64,000 nucleotides of DNA from Rhea pennata (taxonomy: Eukaryota; Chordata; Aves; Rheiformes; Rheidae), in the NCBI RefSeq assembly GCF_028389875.1, contig NC_084682.1:3916001-3980000 (forward strand), given 5' to 3'. Position 1 is the first letter of the stretch. The number at the start of each line of letters is the position of its first letter. The notes beneath the pieces were generated by a model. The model searched no databases. It had not been told where the DNA came from and saw only the letters and a list, made by a program, of their open reading frames with translations. The position numbers and the translations under genes are program-made. Positions 50,316-63,300 of this stretch are shown here, in pieces.

Positions 50316-53300
50316 TGTCCCTGAGAAATACCACAATGACAGTAATGTTGTCGCTGGAACCAGCATCCCGAGCGGATGCCACTAATTTATGTGCTACCAT
50401 GCTGCTGTCCCCGTTGTTCTCCTTTAGATGGTCAGCCACCACTTTCACTGCCTCATCAGGATTGACTGTGTCATAGAAGCCATCGCAGGCTAAAATGAGG
50501 TAGTCTTCAGAGCCATCTAGCACAGTGGAGGCAGAGTCTGCATCCCCACAGATATATGGCTTGTGCTCAGCATCCCCTGGGGAAAGACAACACGAAGATA
50601 TACAAGACTTCGAGTTCACACTTGCACTATCTAGGAGCCCTTTTATTAACACAGTATGGAGCCTCTTCCCCAAAGTACAGAAATGATTTGAAGCAGCCCC
50701 TCAAAATGTAGCAAAAATGTAGAGGTCATTGTTCATCATTACATCTTCAGCTGCTTTTCAGGTTTTGAGAAAGTGAAAGTTTAAATTGAAAAACGAGGAT
50801 TAGAAAATAATTAAAATCTGTTATTACCAATAGCTCTGGAGACCGACAGGCTCCCGTTCACCCTCCAGGCTCCAAACCAGACAACGCAGCCACCAAGTGC
50901 CTCAATGCGCTTCTTCTCGTCCTGAACAGCAAGGCAACACAAGAGTTGTTCGGACAGAATTTTTAGTGCTGCTGCTGTACTGAACATTTAAATAAATATT
51001 TGATGTTTTCACAGAAACAGCATCACAGAGCCTGCAAGCCCCATCCAATGAGAACAAAACATTGCACACAAATTCATACTTAGATCTGAACCGATCAGAG
51101 TAACTAGAGCATGCTCAGCCACTCCAAGAGACGTGGGCAAACCTGCACTCTGTGTCCCAAAACCCTGTATGAAGCTGATGCTAGTCAACTTCGATGGTAA
51201 ACACTACCCGGGTGTATTTAAAACAGGCCATTCTCACCTCTCTGTCTGGTTTGTGGGGTTTCATCAATTCCACAGCTTGGCCTCTTCTCACAAGCATAAC
51301 CTGGGAGTCCCCAAGCCAAGCCACATGTAACATATTTCCTCGGATGAAAGTCACCACCCCTGTGGTTCCACAACGCAGACTCTGGATGGGAGCGGGGGCG
51401 AGGGGAGGAAAAGAACTATGGTTTTAAATAAGCAAATAACTGCTCCAAAGCATCTTCCTACTTAACTCAAGGTCAGAACATGTTGACATTCTAATACACA
51501 GGCTGTTCCGGAAGGCAGACAGGCAGTGTTTTTCTTGCAGTTAGGACTGTTCAGTAACAGCCCCTCAAAGCTAACCTCACTAAATACAAGTCACTGATTT
51601 TGTCCTGTACTGTCTCTTGAACTGGAATCACATCTTCAGATGCTGGATTCTGCTAGTGAACTGCTGTACTACTGTTTTAGTTGATCATCTATGCGTGTTT
51701 TCTATCTGTTAACAGAAATGCATTCATGTTAATGACCTTGGAGGGGGATTTATTTGAAAGCATCTTGAGCTGCCGAAACTTACTCGGCCCTTGCATAGGT
51801 TTAGGAGGCCTAAGAGGCAGTTATCCATTTACTCTTGCTTTCTGGAGCAAGAAAATTTACGTTGCAGGGGTCAGGGGAAAGAAACAAGGACTAAACCTAG
51901 TTGGCATGCAAACATAGGAGCAGTAGCATCATCCACCCTCTCCTTCTAAATGAATCAGGTGCTGTGAGAAGTGCCAGGCTGACTTTTCATGCAGCATTAC
52001 CAAGTCCATCAGTGGGCACCTGTGCTGTAAGCTGTGACAGACGCTACACTGATCCCTGGCTTGTAGTCAGCACTGTACTTGGTGCACCTTTGCCAATAAA
52101 CACACCAAGAAGGTTGTCACCACCAGTGTCGTGTGCTACAAACCTCTATTACTCCAGCGTACCACAGTCAATTTATTGATGTCATGTATTCTATTAGTGT
52201 TTTCTCAGTCATCATCATTTTTGTCTTTAGTATGTGTTTCCAGGAGAAAGGGGAGCCTTGCACCTCTTTGCTGGTTCCCTGATATTCATCTGACTGAAAA
52301 GCTTTTGAGCTCTTCAAACTGAGACTTTGCTTATTTGGTGCTCTACTGCCCCATCGCACGGAGGTTTAAGGGTAAAAACTAGGACTCCCACTCTCCAGAT
52401 CTACTCCTGGCTGCAGAAAACATGCCAGAAAACAGCCTGAGGAGGCTAGCTACGTGGTTGAACCAGCCTGAAAATCAGAGTGAACGCTAACTGTTCCTAT
52501 CAGATCAAAGACATGTTCTGATAGCCTGATGTGTTGGAAGCTTGATCGGTATCTCTCAGTAGGACAAAATTCACCCAATTTGTTTTTTTTATAAACAAAA
52601 TTTATAAAGTAATCCTTTCAGGGTCAAGCCCACTTCCCTTCTTTCCCCGGCAACTTGTTCACCTCTCTGGCTGCCTTCTGGACGAAACGCTCATCGGTCA
52701 CCCGAAAGGCTCGGCACAGTGCCTCTGCTGGATCATGCTGAAACATTTCCTGATGGACCAGGTTCACATGGAGATGGATGGAGGCATAGATGGCAGCATC
52801 CACTCCACCGTGACCATCAAATACTGCAAAATAAGCTTGCTCTTCTTGGTCCTGTCAAAGGAAACAAATTCAGAAAACAAAGGAGAAAGCAATACAAGCA
52901 GTTAATTGAATTGTCTTTAAACTTTTGAACTTGAGATTTCTGGTGTCCTCTGTGGATGCACAAGAGCATTAAATTGCACTTAAAAGCAGCATCTCCACAG
53001 GAAAAACAAAATACTTGCATCGGTGGGAGATGTGCACTCAAACTCCCACTTTACTGCAAATGAACTCTGCTTGCAAACTACAAAACATGCCTGTAAGAAT
53101 CATCCACGTAGCATTCTCAATGCTCCCTATGTCCTATTTGTTACAATTCCATTATTTAACTCACATAGAAAGTGCCATTCCCATCAAATTGTGCAGGAGT
53201 TTTTGTGACAACAAAAATCATGTAGAAAGAGAAGGACATTCAATACGGTTTGCCTGAAGTCTACATCAGGATTGGAATCCCTTAATGATAAAATACCAGC

Positions 53301-56300
53301 ACAGTTAAAATGTGAAGCCAGCTACCCTTTGCTTTCATTCTTTTTTTTTTAATCTAATCTATATCACCTTAGATATTTATTTTTAAAATACCTCTATGTA
53401 CCCTCTCAGCAGATAATTAAATGTGATTACATTCACAAATCAAGTATAGCAAAATCACTCATCTTTGATTCAATTTTCTCAGCTTCCCCTTATCTGTTGA
53501 AACAGAGAAACAATGCTCCAGTACCAAGAGACATAACTTCTGTGCCTATTCGTACATACAACACACCAACCCACCGTCAGTGCCAATTCAACCTTGACAG
53601 CTATCTCAATGACTAGAATATACATTGTAATTTTTAAGTAATGGGCTCCAACACAAATTGGAATGAAGAGAGGTGACAATTGACAGGCAAAGGAAATATC
53701 TGCCTCTATTTGCATTAATGTAGTTGAAAGGCAAGAATTTGGATAGGGCACAGAAAATGATTATTAAACTGACAGGATATGATAAAGAATCAATTATGCA
53801 GCAATCTGATCCCAGTGGTAACATCTTTTCCCTTTTCTTCTATTTGTCAGTCCTCAGTGTCCACAGTTTTCTTTCTGAAGGAAGAGCAAGCTTGAGCATT
53901 TGAGCAATGGCCACATAAAGAAATTAACGGAGTTAAGTCTGGCCCTCATTCCAACAGACTACTAGTGCTGCCAAATACTCATGTGAACTGAATCCTCTTC
54001 TATGTTTTTTTTTTTTTTTTTTATTTCCTTTCCTTTTGGTTTCTTCCTGCCAAGAAAAAGGGCAGAAAAGCAGTGCCACCCACCTCTGCAGACAGCTGGC
54101 ATCAATGATGAACTGTAAGCTGAACCACTTCCTCATTTCCATTGGCAACTCCCTTCTACACCTGGACATCTTCAGCCACACAGAGGATCCTACCTTGATT
54201 TATCACATGATAATATAATGCATCAGTTGCCTCTCACAAAAGTAGGGCTGTACTTTCTGTAGAATAGCAGATCAGTTCTTCAGCCACTGCTTAAGTGGCT
54301 ACATCAGGATGGGGCAGATACAAACTTTGTTTAGTTAGATGACACATCATCAGTCATCTTTGGAAACTGCTCTTTCATCCTACATAACCTATGTAGAAAC
54401 TGCATGTTGTGTTGCACCTATAGTTAGAGAATATCAACTGAACTAACTTAAGACCAGGTTTGTCTCCTGACAGTCAGTCCTTCTTAGGTCCTTCCCAGGA
54501 ATGGCTGTTGTTTTCACAGAAAAAGAGTCTAGTTTCCCTGAGAACAGAAACTGTATTCAGCGTATGTGTTTATCTTCCATATAATCTCTTTTTACCTCAA
54601 GGTTGAAGAGCATATTGAAGTCTGGAATGCAGACGTGCTTGTCTTCCATCTTCCTGCGCATGTTTTTGATGGCATGGATGGATGTCTCATAGTACCGGTG
54701 GGGTTTCCACTGGAGTGGAAAGTCTTTCACCCAGTTGCTGCAGATCTCATGGAGTTTGGTGAAAACTAAGCGGGCCAGCTTCACTGTCTCAATCTCTGGG
54801 GAGGACAAAAACCACAAATAAAAGTCTGAGAGTGTTAAGTGAGATTTTTTTTCTCTTGCATACATTATAAAGGTGAAACAGAATCATTTTAGCCAAGCAA
54901 TTGAGATGGATGTCAGCAAGGAAATTCCAGATTCTGAAGCATGAGAAGAGGAAGTCAAACTCACCAAAAACAGCATTCATCAGTGAGCAGCTCATTGCCT
55001 TTTTAATTTAAGTATTCTCCTGTGCCTTTGGGGAACTAATTTGCAGCATCAGGAAAAATGAAAAGCAAGTATGTTACCCTCAGTGTTTGATACCCAGGAT
55101 AGCTCCACACAAGGTGGTGCAGCCAGACCACAAAGGCTCTGATAAGGACTTCTTCATGGAATATTGTGTCACATACAAAATGCACAAGGAAACTACAATC
55201 CATTACAATGATGCATTATTTTTAGACCAATCTATCCGCTCACTGCACCACAAACACCTCACTGCAAAACTGAAGCAATAAAGTGGCAAATAAGCTACTG
55301 AAATTAATAGCTTGAATGTTTCAGCAGCGTACACACATTCAGTAGCCCTTCCAGCCTCACTCATTCTGCAATTCTGTGATTCTGAGCATACACTTTCAGG
55401 TACCTTCCAAGTTTCATAACATTATTTCCAGATTCCTGAAGTGACTGAGTGTCAAAGAAATCTGCATAAGCAAATGAGAAAACCATAGAGATCTTAAATG
55501 TAAGGAAATTCTGAACTATCGTTCCTGAAAAACAGTAATTTTAAAATGTGAAAACTCAGGCACTTGACAATCATTCTGAAGTTTAGGGTAGAGAAAGACA
55601 AAGTAAGTGTCAGAGAACTGAAGGCATCCAAATGTCTTTTTTCAACATCATCAATCAAAGGTTGAGATTTCCAATAACAGCAATCCCTGAATGTCAGTCA
55701 TTCCTGGAGGAGGAATGGTCCAAATCTAGGGATCAGAGGGGAGAGAGAGGACTCCTTTCAGTTCACGGAATTTCTGTAAAGAATCTATAATCAGCATGTA
55801 CTAGTTTCAATAACAGGTCTATACAGGATGTAGATGTAGGCTATGATGATCAGGAAATAGGATCCCTAGGAACAGGTATATTCCCAGCTCTGCTGATTAT
55901 AAGTGGTTCAAGCTTGGTCTGCAAGATCAGCCGTTAAGCATGGAAATAAGATATATGCATAAACAAAAGAATGAGTCCTAGCTTTTTAATCACACCGCTT
56001 TAAGAACAAGTGCTGCAAATCAGACCATTGTGTCATGTAACCAACACCACAGTGATGTGAACCACTTCTCCTGCAATCATAGATCATAGAATTGCCTATA
56101 CTACTCTTACGAGTGCCACCAGAAATCTCCTTGCTAGATAATATATTTAAAGAGGGAAAACATACAGCCTGAAATATCCAAATTATATTTTCTGGAAGGG
56201 AGTCCCACAGACTTCCTCCTCCATTTTTACAAATAGGTATATTTAAAAGGAAAGGGCATACATTTCTATGTCACATGGCTGTTACAATTCAGAGCATCAC

Positions 56301-59300
56301 TCTGAAGGAAGAATGAAGTGAACCCATTTGCAGTGCTGAAATACTAAATAACCTTCCCCTGCAGGGAATATGCGTAGTGTCACCATCATCAATAATTGTT
56401 GCTCAAGATTAAAACAGGAGAAAGGCTCACAACAGTCAAACTACCCCCTTCACAGCTGTAAATTACTCATCAATTGTTAATACTGCAGCACTGAGCCAGA
56501 GCTGACTCAGCTGTCATTCTGGTTGTATCATGGAGAATTTCATTTCCCTCCTGCTGTTCCTTCACTGCTCCTCTAAAGTCCTCAGCACTAGGATAATGCT
56601 TAATTGTAGCACAGCTAGTGGGAAATTCAGCTTAGGCATTATTGTTGCCAAAGGTGGTTGACTACTTCTAGAGCAAAATTAGTGTAGAGAGGATACCAGT
56701 AACCAGATTCTATTTTTTTTTGGTAGTCGGTAAAATTTAAGACCTCTCTTGAAAATTCAGGCAGTGTGATAATAGAGATCAGAATTCAGGTTTGTAGACA
56801 TTTCATCAAGACAATGACCAGTGTATTCCTTAATTTGAGAACTCCAATTTTGGACTAGTCAACAACCTCTTTGTGTCTTGATTATAAAAATCCCATTTCC
56901 GCTTTAACCTGAACCTAAACTGTATTCTGGTTATTCCACAACACCTAGTATCTGGAAGAACCGTGTAATGGGACTTTGAGATCTGCTTTATGAAGCCTGC
57001 TGGATATTTTGGATACCTCCAGCAAGTAACACGGTCCAGCCTCCTTTCAGAAGTTCCTCAGCAATGCTGAACCTCCATGTGAACATCTTCCTCCACCAAA
57101 AAGAAAACTAAACACCCTTAACTCCTAACCTGACCTTTCAAAAGGGAAGATCAAAAGGCTTCCAACTATGTTTAAGGTCTCTTACTCCTCTCCAGTTCAA
57201 CTGGGAGAAAAGAATTAGTCGTGGCCTATGCCCCTCAGATTCCTGATTTCCAAAGATGCGCGGTCAAGTCTGAATATGGCAGGTTTGTATTCTTGCATTC
57301 CTACATTTGTGGGCTCAGAGCAGTTTTCTTTCTTTAGAAAGAAAGATTAGGAATTCATTTTTCATGAAGCTTCTACTTTCCTTTCCATCAGCACACCAGT
57401 AGCTTCTTTTACCAGTCATAAATATGCAAGATGATTTGTCATGTTGCACTACTCAGCATGAAATGTGTCACAAAGGAAATTCCAATTCCATCAGCTGCTA
57501 CAGTATTGTTCACTTTCTTTCAAAGCATGAAAGTCTCCCCATATGACATCAGTAAGAGAGAACTGTCAATCTCACTCCTTAGACAAACCTTGCACCTCTG
57601 CAAACCTTGCAGAGCTAATGCTCTGTTTGGAAAGTTATGATTTCTGGTATATTATGTGAAGTTGCAGTATTCATATGAAAACATTCCTTTACTATAGTTC
57701 TGAAAACGTTCTTTGTCTTTTCTCCCCCTTTATTCTCGTATTTTAATGCCTTACATCTCATCTGTAAAAATATATATTATCTTCAAGCACTTTCTATATG
57801 ACAAGTCACCTCAACATACTGTCTTGAGTCTCGTATTTTTAGTGCCTGCTGTAGCCTGTATGCTTATCAATCTATGCTTGCTTCCTTGTATTACAAATTT
57901 AAATATACTTAAATAGAAATTTATAAAGTTTTTTTTTTTTTTTTTTTTTTTTTTTGGAACTTGAGTCTTAGTCAACGTTTCCTTGGAGACTGTCAAATAT
58001 TTATGCAAGTCTCAAAGATCTCAGTTTGAAATTAATGAAGGCTGCTCAGCCAGAACAATGACAAATCTATTTTGTTTACCTGCTCAGCAGGAGGAGGCAG
58101 CAATATGTACAAAAAGGGAGCCCACAGCATGTTCTCCTTTCTCCCAGGTTTGCAAAGGTCTCTTATAAATACACTACACTCTCCCTCTTCAATGAGCCAG
58201 ATATATATATCTCCCTTTCTTATTCCAAGAATCATTTACCTCTTTTTATCAAAAAAGGCCTGTACATAGTGCTTTGGTGATTATGTATTTTCCAGATGAA
58301 ATGAATTTACAGAATTCCTGTAAATACATGCAAGGAATATTGTTCTTCATCATAATGAGCATCCCAGAAAGTGTTTCAAGGCTGTTTAGTCAGAAGAATC
58401 CTGAAATGATTTAGGATGCATGGCTTTGCACTGGATGATGGAAAAACCTTTTTAGCCAAAAGAAATAAATGGAGAAAAGGAAATTTTCTTTTTAAACACA
58501 AAACATTTTTATAAGTTATCTTCACTGAAACTGTTAGATAAATTAAGAGTCCTGATAAAAACTCTTCTGACTAAAATAATTCAGAATTAAATTCTCCCCC
58601 TGCCTATATTTGGGTTTGCTGTAAGGATGAAAGAAGGTAACTGGTGTTTGCCAGCAAGCAGCAGGACCACATAGTCTCAAGTTCTTATAAAGAAAATCAG
58701 GGTCACCAGATACAGTCCCAGGCTTTAGGGAGATGTAGTTAAAAGTAAGGAGTGACTTCCACCTGGTCTTAAGGAGCAAAAAAACCTCAATAAGATGACT
58801 TGAGTACAACCAAAAAAAAGCAATTAAAAAAAAACATAAACAGAATTTTGGTAAAAGCTGAAACTAAACAAATTAACAAATTAAGATTCAAAAAACAGAA
58901 AGCTTTAACTGTGAACGAAATTAGCCACTAGATCTATCTAGAGTAGTAGTGAATTCTCCAATGATCTTTTTAAGATTACAACAGGCCATTCATTTAAAAA
59001 AGGAGCAAGTCAAACCCCATACCTAGCTGGTAGTAGGAACTAATTTGGGGAAAATCTAGTACTGTTCAGATGGACAGACCAGATGAATCTCTGTAGTCAC
59101 TACTGACCTTAAAAAAATCTATGAACTATCTGCAAAATATACATATCACACTGTCTGGCATAGAGTGTAAATGAAAGATCCGCATCACGTAAAATTATAT
59201 GTGACTATGCACAGAGGTACTTACGTATGATCCCATCTGTATTGTCCACATGCTTTGGTAAGTAATGTACTGAAAGATCACTCTGAAGGACTTCATCTGA

Positions 59301-59343
59301 AGTTGCTCTAGCTAAAGCAGCAGCCAAAAATGAAGGACAGTTA
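49504..59343 (-). CDS. PPM1E: PPM1E (POPX1/CaMKP-N), PP2C-type Ser/Thr phosphatase (exon 1 outside window)
   Basis: PPM1E is a metal-dependent PP2C phosphatase that in mammals acts on CaM kinases and PAK, mainly in brain, and can be nuclear. Exons in transcript order are 59343-59225, 54795-54596, 52851-52663, 51381-51238, 50921-50828 and 50576-49504 (stop 49506-49504). Junctions are AG/GT and phases agree; 605 residues are visible. Order of motifs: [44 protein letters not shown] (metal-binding Asp); [69 protein letters not shown]. The catalytic core is therefore complete and nearly identical to human. The GC-rich first exon encoding the acidic/proline-rich N-terminus is absent from 59.3-64 kb and must be upstream. 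The last about 110 residues are much less like human PPM1E. Confidence 0.95.
55333..55384 (+). mobile_element. probable CR1 3' terminal remnant
   Basis: AGCCCTTCCAGCCTCACTCA followed by TTCTGCAATTCTGTGATTCTG resembles the last about 50 bases of CR1, including its ATTCTGTG-type terminal repeat. It is short and diverged, in PPM1E intron 2. Confidence 0.5.
57929..57955. repeat. poly-T tract in PPM1E intron
   Basis: A run of 27 T, equivalent to poly-A on the PPM1E strand. No retroelement body could be recognised next to it. Confidence 0.9.
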
Positions 59344-59612
59344 CTGGAAAAACAAGAAAACAGGAAGAAACACATAAGAAGATATTTTCATCTGATTTAG
59401 CAAAGTAACTTGCAATTAGAATAATACATAACAACATTTTTCTGTAAATAAACTTGAATATGAATGTTGTCCAAGACTTGTAAAGCTTCCGACTCTTCCT
59501 TGTTAGATAATACTGCAATTGTGCAAGCAGGACCTTCTCAGACTCACCACGTGGATTTCGGTAGCCTTGCTTCACTTTTGTTTCCTGTCTCTTAACGCTC
59601 TATTTCATATCC

Positions 59613-59618
59613 TTTATT
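59613..59618 (-). terminator. candidate polyadenylation signal of the unidentified minus-strand gene
   Basis: AATAAA on the minus strand, about 725 bases after the stop at 60343-60345 and 270 bases before PPM1E exon 2. It is the clearest canonical signal between the two, assigned by position only. Confidence 0.4.
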
Positions 59619-60342
59619 TGCTTTTCAAATCAAGACTTGAACCCATCGGCAGAGTTTTTCATGCAATACTTGCTTAGTACATATTTTCTCCATGTACGTT
59701 ATTCACTTTTATCTCAAGCCTATTCAGACAAGTTTCTTAAGCTTCTCCTTAGAAACCTCATTCAAATTCTTAAGGCTAAAGAAGCCCTCACTTCTAAAAG
59801 TTTCCAAACTTAAACAAGGGGCAGTGAGGAAAGTTAATGCACACCCACAGGAGGTACAATGTTGTTGTACATCAGGTTAAAAGTGAATTAAGCTCCCTTG
59901 TGAATGATCTCTGTCAAAAGTAAAGTGGCTTTAACTCACAGTAGCTTAATTAAGCTTGATATCTCCCAAGGTTAATTAATCTATAGCAAGTCAAGGCCAC
60001 TTTACATATACATCTATCATTCCAGAGGAACTTAATACTCTAATCTATGTATAGTTTCATATTTCCTATTGGTCTGCCTTAAATTTTCCAGGTGTCTCTT
60101 GCTGACATAGTCTGAAACTTCCAGTTTCGTGGTTGACACTGAGGGTAACAACGTTCTGCCTAAGACATATCTACCTTTGCAGAACCTCACAGATATGCAA
60201 GCCAATTTTAGTCTCGGAAACTGTCCACCAACAACAGAATTCCAGGTCAGCTAATTCACCTAGCCAAGAAATAGGCAATGAGCAAATGTATCTCCGTAAC
60301 TTATTTCCTCTGCTTAGGCCCAATGTGTTGGTCCTTATGCTT

Positions 60343-63300
60343 TTACCACAGCTGGAGATGAGACAATAGTGTAGAAGCACCTCCAGCCAGATCCAGGATG
60401 GACTAACATATAGGGACAAAATACACTTGTCAGATTTCATTCTAGAGCCTGAGAAGCACGAGGCAGTATTTATTTGTATTCACATTTGGTATGCTGCCTG
60501 GGAAAGGTAACTGCAGTTTGTAAGTGGTCCGTGTACTGTCACTTCAGCAGCAAAAACTGAATTCCAGGAAAAAAAAAAAAACTTTCAATTAGATTTATAG
60601 TATTTGGTGGTTTTTTTCCTGAAAGGCCATTTAGCCATAATGTTTTCCAGATACTTGATACCAAATGTTGTTACGAACAGTTGTTATGTAACTGATTTAG
60701 AAAACGTACACAAAATAGTAAATAATGAGAGTTGGAAGACCTATTTAATATATCTGTGAATTATTTAAACACAGGAATAGGAATAAATACATTTTCTGAG
60801 GGATACACTATCATGAGACAAGTTCCGACCCTCAAATTTATGCAGAAAACCATTTGCTCTGTTAGTGCACCATCAGTAGGAACATTTCCTAGAACAAGCA
60901 GCCGAGCACTCTACTCACGCAGTGCCTCCAGACCTCAGTAACATGCGCACTAATGAGGCACGACTGCGCGAGGAAATCAGCTGTCTTAAGCCTGGCTCTT
61001 TCCAGCACAACAGGAAAACACTGATCCTATTTACATGCAGCAATACTTGGTGGTAGGAGTAATGAGTAAGAGAAAATACACTGGGACCTCCTTTACTTCC
61101 AGTGCATGCAGAAGTTGATTTTCTATGTAGTCTTGCGTGTCTTTATTCAGCTCACAAAGAACAGGTTTATTCATTTCCATCAGTAGCTCCAATACTCCAG
61201 AGCAGCGATGCTGGTTACTGTTCATGCTACATACGATTTCAATGCTACAACAAAAGCAAGAGGTTGTTGTGCCTGGGATAGACTTATGTCAACAGAGCTA
61301 GCAACACTGTAAGAATAGCATTCTGAAAAAATGCATAGATTATTTGTCAATGCATAACCTAGAGAAAGCAAAGGAGAGGAATCTGTGCTGAAAGCATTAT
61401 AAACACAAGTCTTCCTCTGAAAGAAAGTTTCTCAGTTAAGAATTAAGTCAAAACCAGTAGCTACAGTGGAGACACAGGACCAAAAGAGCACAGGAAAAAT
61501 TTTCCCCAAACACTGGGGGTCTCTGGTCCCGGGGGGTAGGAAGGCCTCATCTGTGAAAACAAGGCACACCCAGTCATGAGCATTCATATTTGAAATTTTA
61601 GATTTTATTATTTTAACTTTAGTGACAGATTAGAAAATTGGAAGGTGCATTTACAGTGCACATGGCTGGTCAGAGCATTTCCCCCGTCAGCTGGCCAACG
61701 CTATTACCTGTCCCTGCATACTACTTAGGTGATGCTAGCAGTTTCACACAGGAGATCTTTATCTAATCAAAGCATGCATTTCCATTACAATACTAAACCT
61801 ACACAAAAAGCCACTAAAGATGTTATTAGATAAATTAGAGGGTTTTAAGTACATCCTTCCTGACTCTTTGGCAGTATGCATGTGTTTAAAACACCCACAG
61901 TTGCATTGCAGCAATCCTGGGATAACTCTGCTAAGGTAATAAATCACGCTTAGAAGCGGGCAGTTTCCATCAATTAAGGTTGAGAAAAAGCAGTCTGAAG
62001 TGGGCTATACTCAGCCCATGTATTATTATGTTACCAGCTTAACATACAACTCTTCTCCTTGCTTATAGCATTAGAGTGATGAAGACTTTCCAAACATTTT
62101 CTCTGAGCTACTCCTTTGTGTCCTAAATCAAATACAGTATCTCCTACTAAAAAAAAAGAGAAGGCAAATTTAAAATTCTTATTGCATAAAAGCTCACCAT
62201 TGGGGTTTGAGTGAATTATCATTTTTGATGGAAAAGACAGAGTAAATAAATCAGATGAAAGCTTTCCTTTTATGTCCGGCCATTCTTTGTCCTAATAATA
62301 ACAGCTGCCTGCCAAAGAATTAATTGCCCTTGACATTTGTTCATCACAAAGCTTCTTATGCAGCCTTTATAGGACTATGCAATGTAAGCACTGAAGTGAC
62401 CAGTTGGAGACAGATGACTTCCTTTTCCTGATTAGCACAACACAAAATTCAGTTCTCTTACTTCTCTCCTGAAAGGACTTTAGTTCAATTACTTCTCATT
62501 TTCAACAACAAGGAATAGCAGACAGTGCAGGAGTTTATAACTGCTTTTAAAATAAATTAGATTTTGAAGTCAAACTGCTGTCAGGACACTTCATGATTGT
62601 TATAATGAGAGCAATGAAGAATCAGGTCTAGTAGCTTTGCTTTATCACAGAAATGAACATTCAGGTGAGAACCTACAGCATCCTATGAAATAACAAAAAC
62701 CCATGCTCCAATGATAAAATATTCTTGCACAAGTAGTTCTCAACTGTCCACACATCATCTTTTACATAAAAGAAAGAACTGACAGACTAGATTTGTAGGG
62801 ACACTGGAAATATATTGTGTTCTGCAGCTGGCATAAGTAAGGATTACCTGTTTCACAGAATCACAGAATGGCTGAGTTTGGAAGGAACCTCTGGAGATCC
62901 TCTAGTCCAACTCCCCAGCTCAAGCAGGGTCACCTAGAGTGTGTTAGACAGGATTGTGTCCAGGCAGCTTTTGAATATTTCTAGAGAAGGAGACTCCACA
63001 ACCTCTCTGGGCAACCTGTTCCAGTGCTCTGTCACTCTCACAGGAAAGACGCTTTTCCTTATATTCAGGTAGAACTTCCTGTGTTTCCGTTTGTGCCCAT
63101 TGCCCCTTGTCCAGTCCTTGCTGGCTGAAAATAAAGTCTTCTGCCACATTCTAGATGTTCAACTGTTATTAGTCATTAAGTTATGACAAATAGAAATTGG
63201 GAGGGCATGATCTTGTTTAGCAGAGAGCTGAGCGCTAGAATGCCTATGTCTATTCATAGCCATGCCACTAATTCAGGAGTTGACCTTGGACGAGTCACTT

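Larger units (their letters stand above)
54796..59224 (-). other. PPM1E: PPM1E intron between first two visible exons
   Basis: 4.4 kb with no further PPM1E exon found and no other gene seen. It holds the small CR1 remnant (55333-55384) and a 27-base poly-T tract (57929-57955). Open frames here lack splice or codon support. Confidence 0.7.

Noticed and set aside
54557-54865. 102-codon minus-strand frame starting upstream of PPM1E exon 3
   Set aside because: The true exon is 54596-54795 with AG/GT borders; the extra N-terminal part is intron sequence.
59521-59575. Strong donor-like CACGTG|GTGAGT on the minus strand, possible exon of PPM1E or the nested gene
   Set aside because: The only nearby acceptor has no pyrimidine tract, and the frame needed after the previous exon meets a stop.
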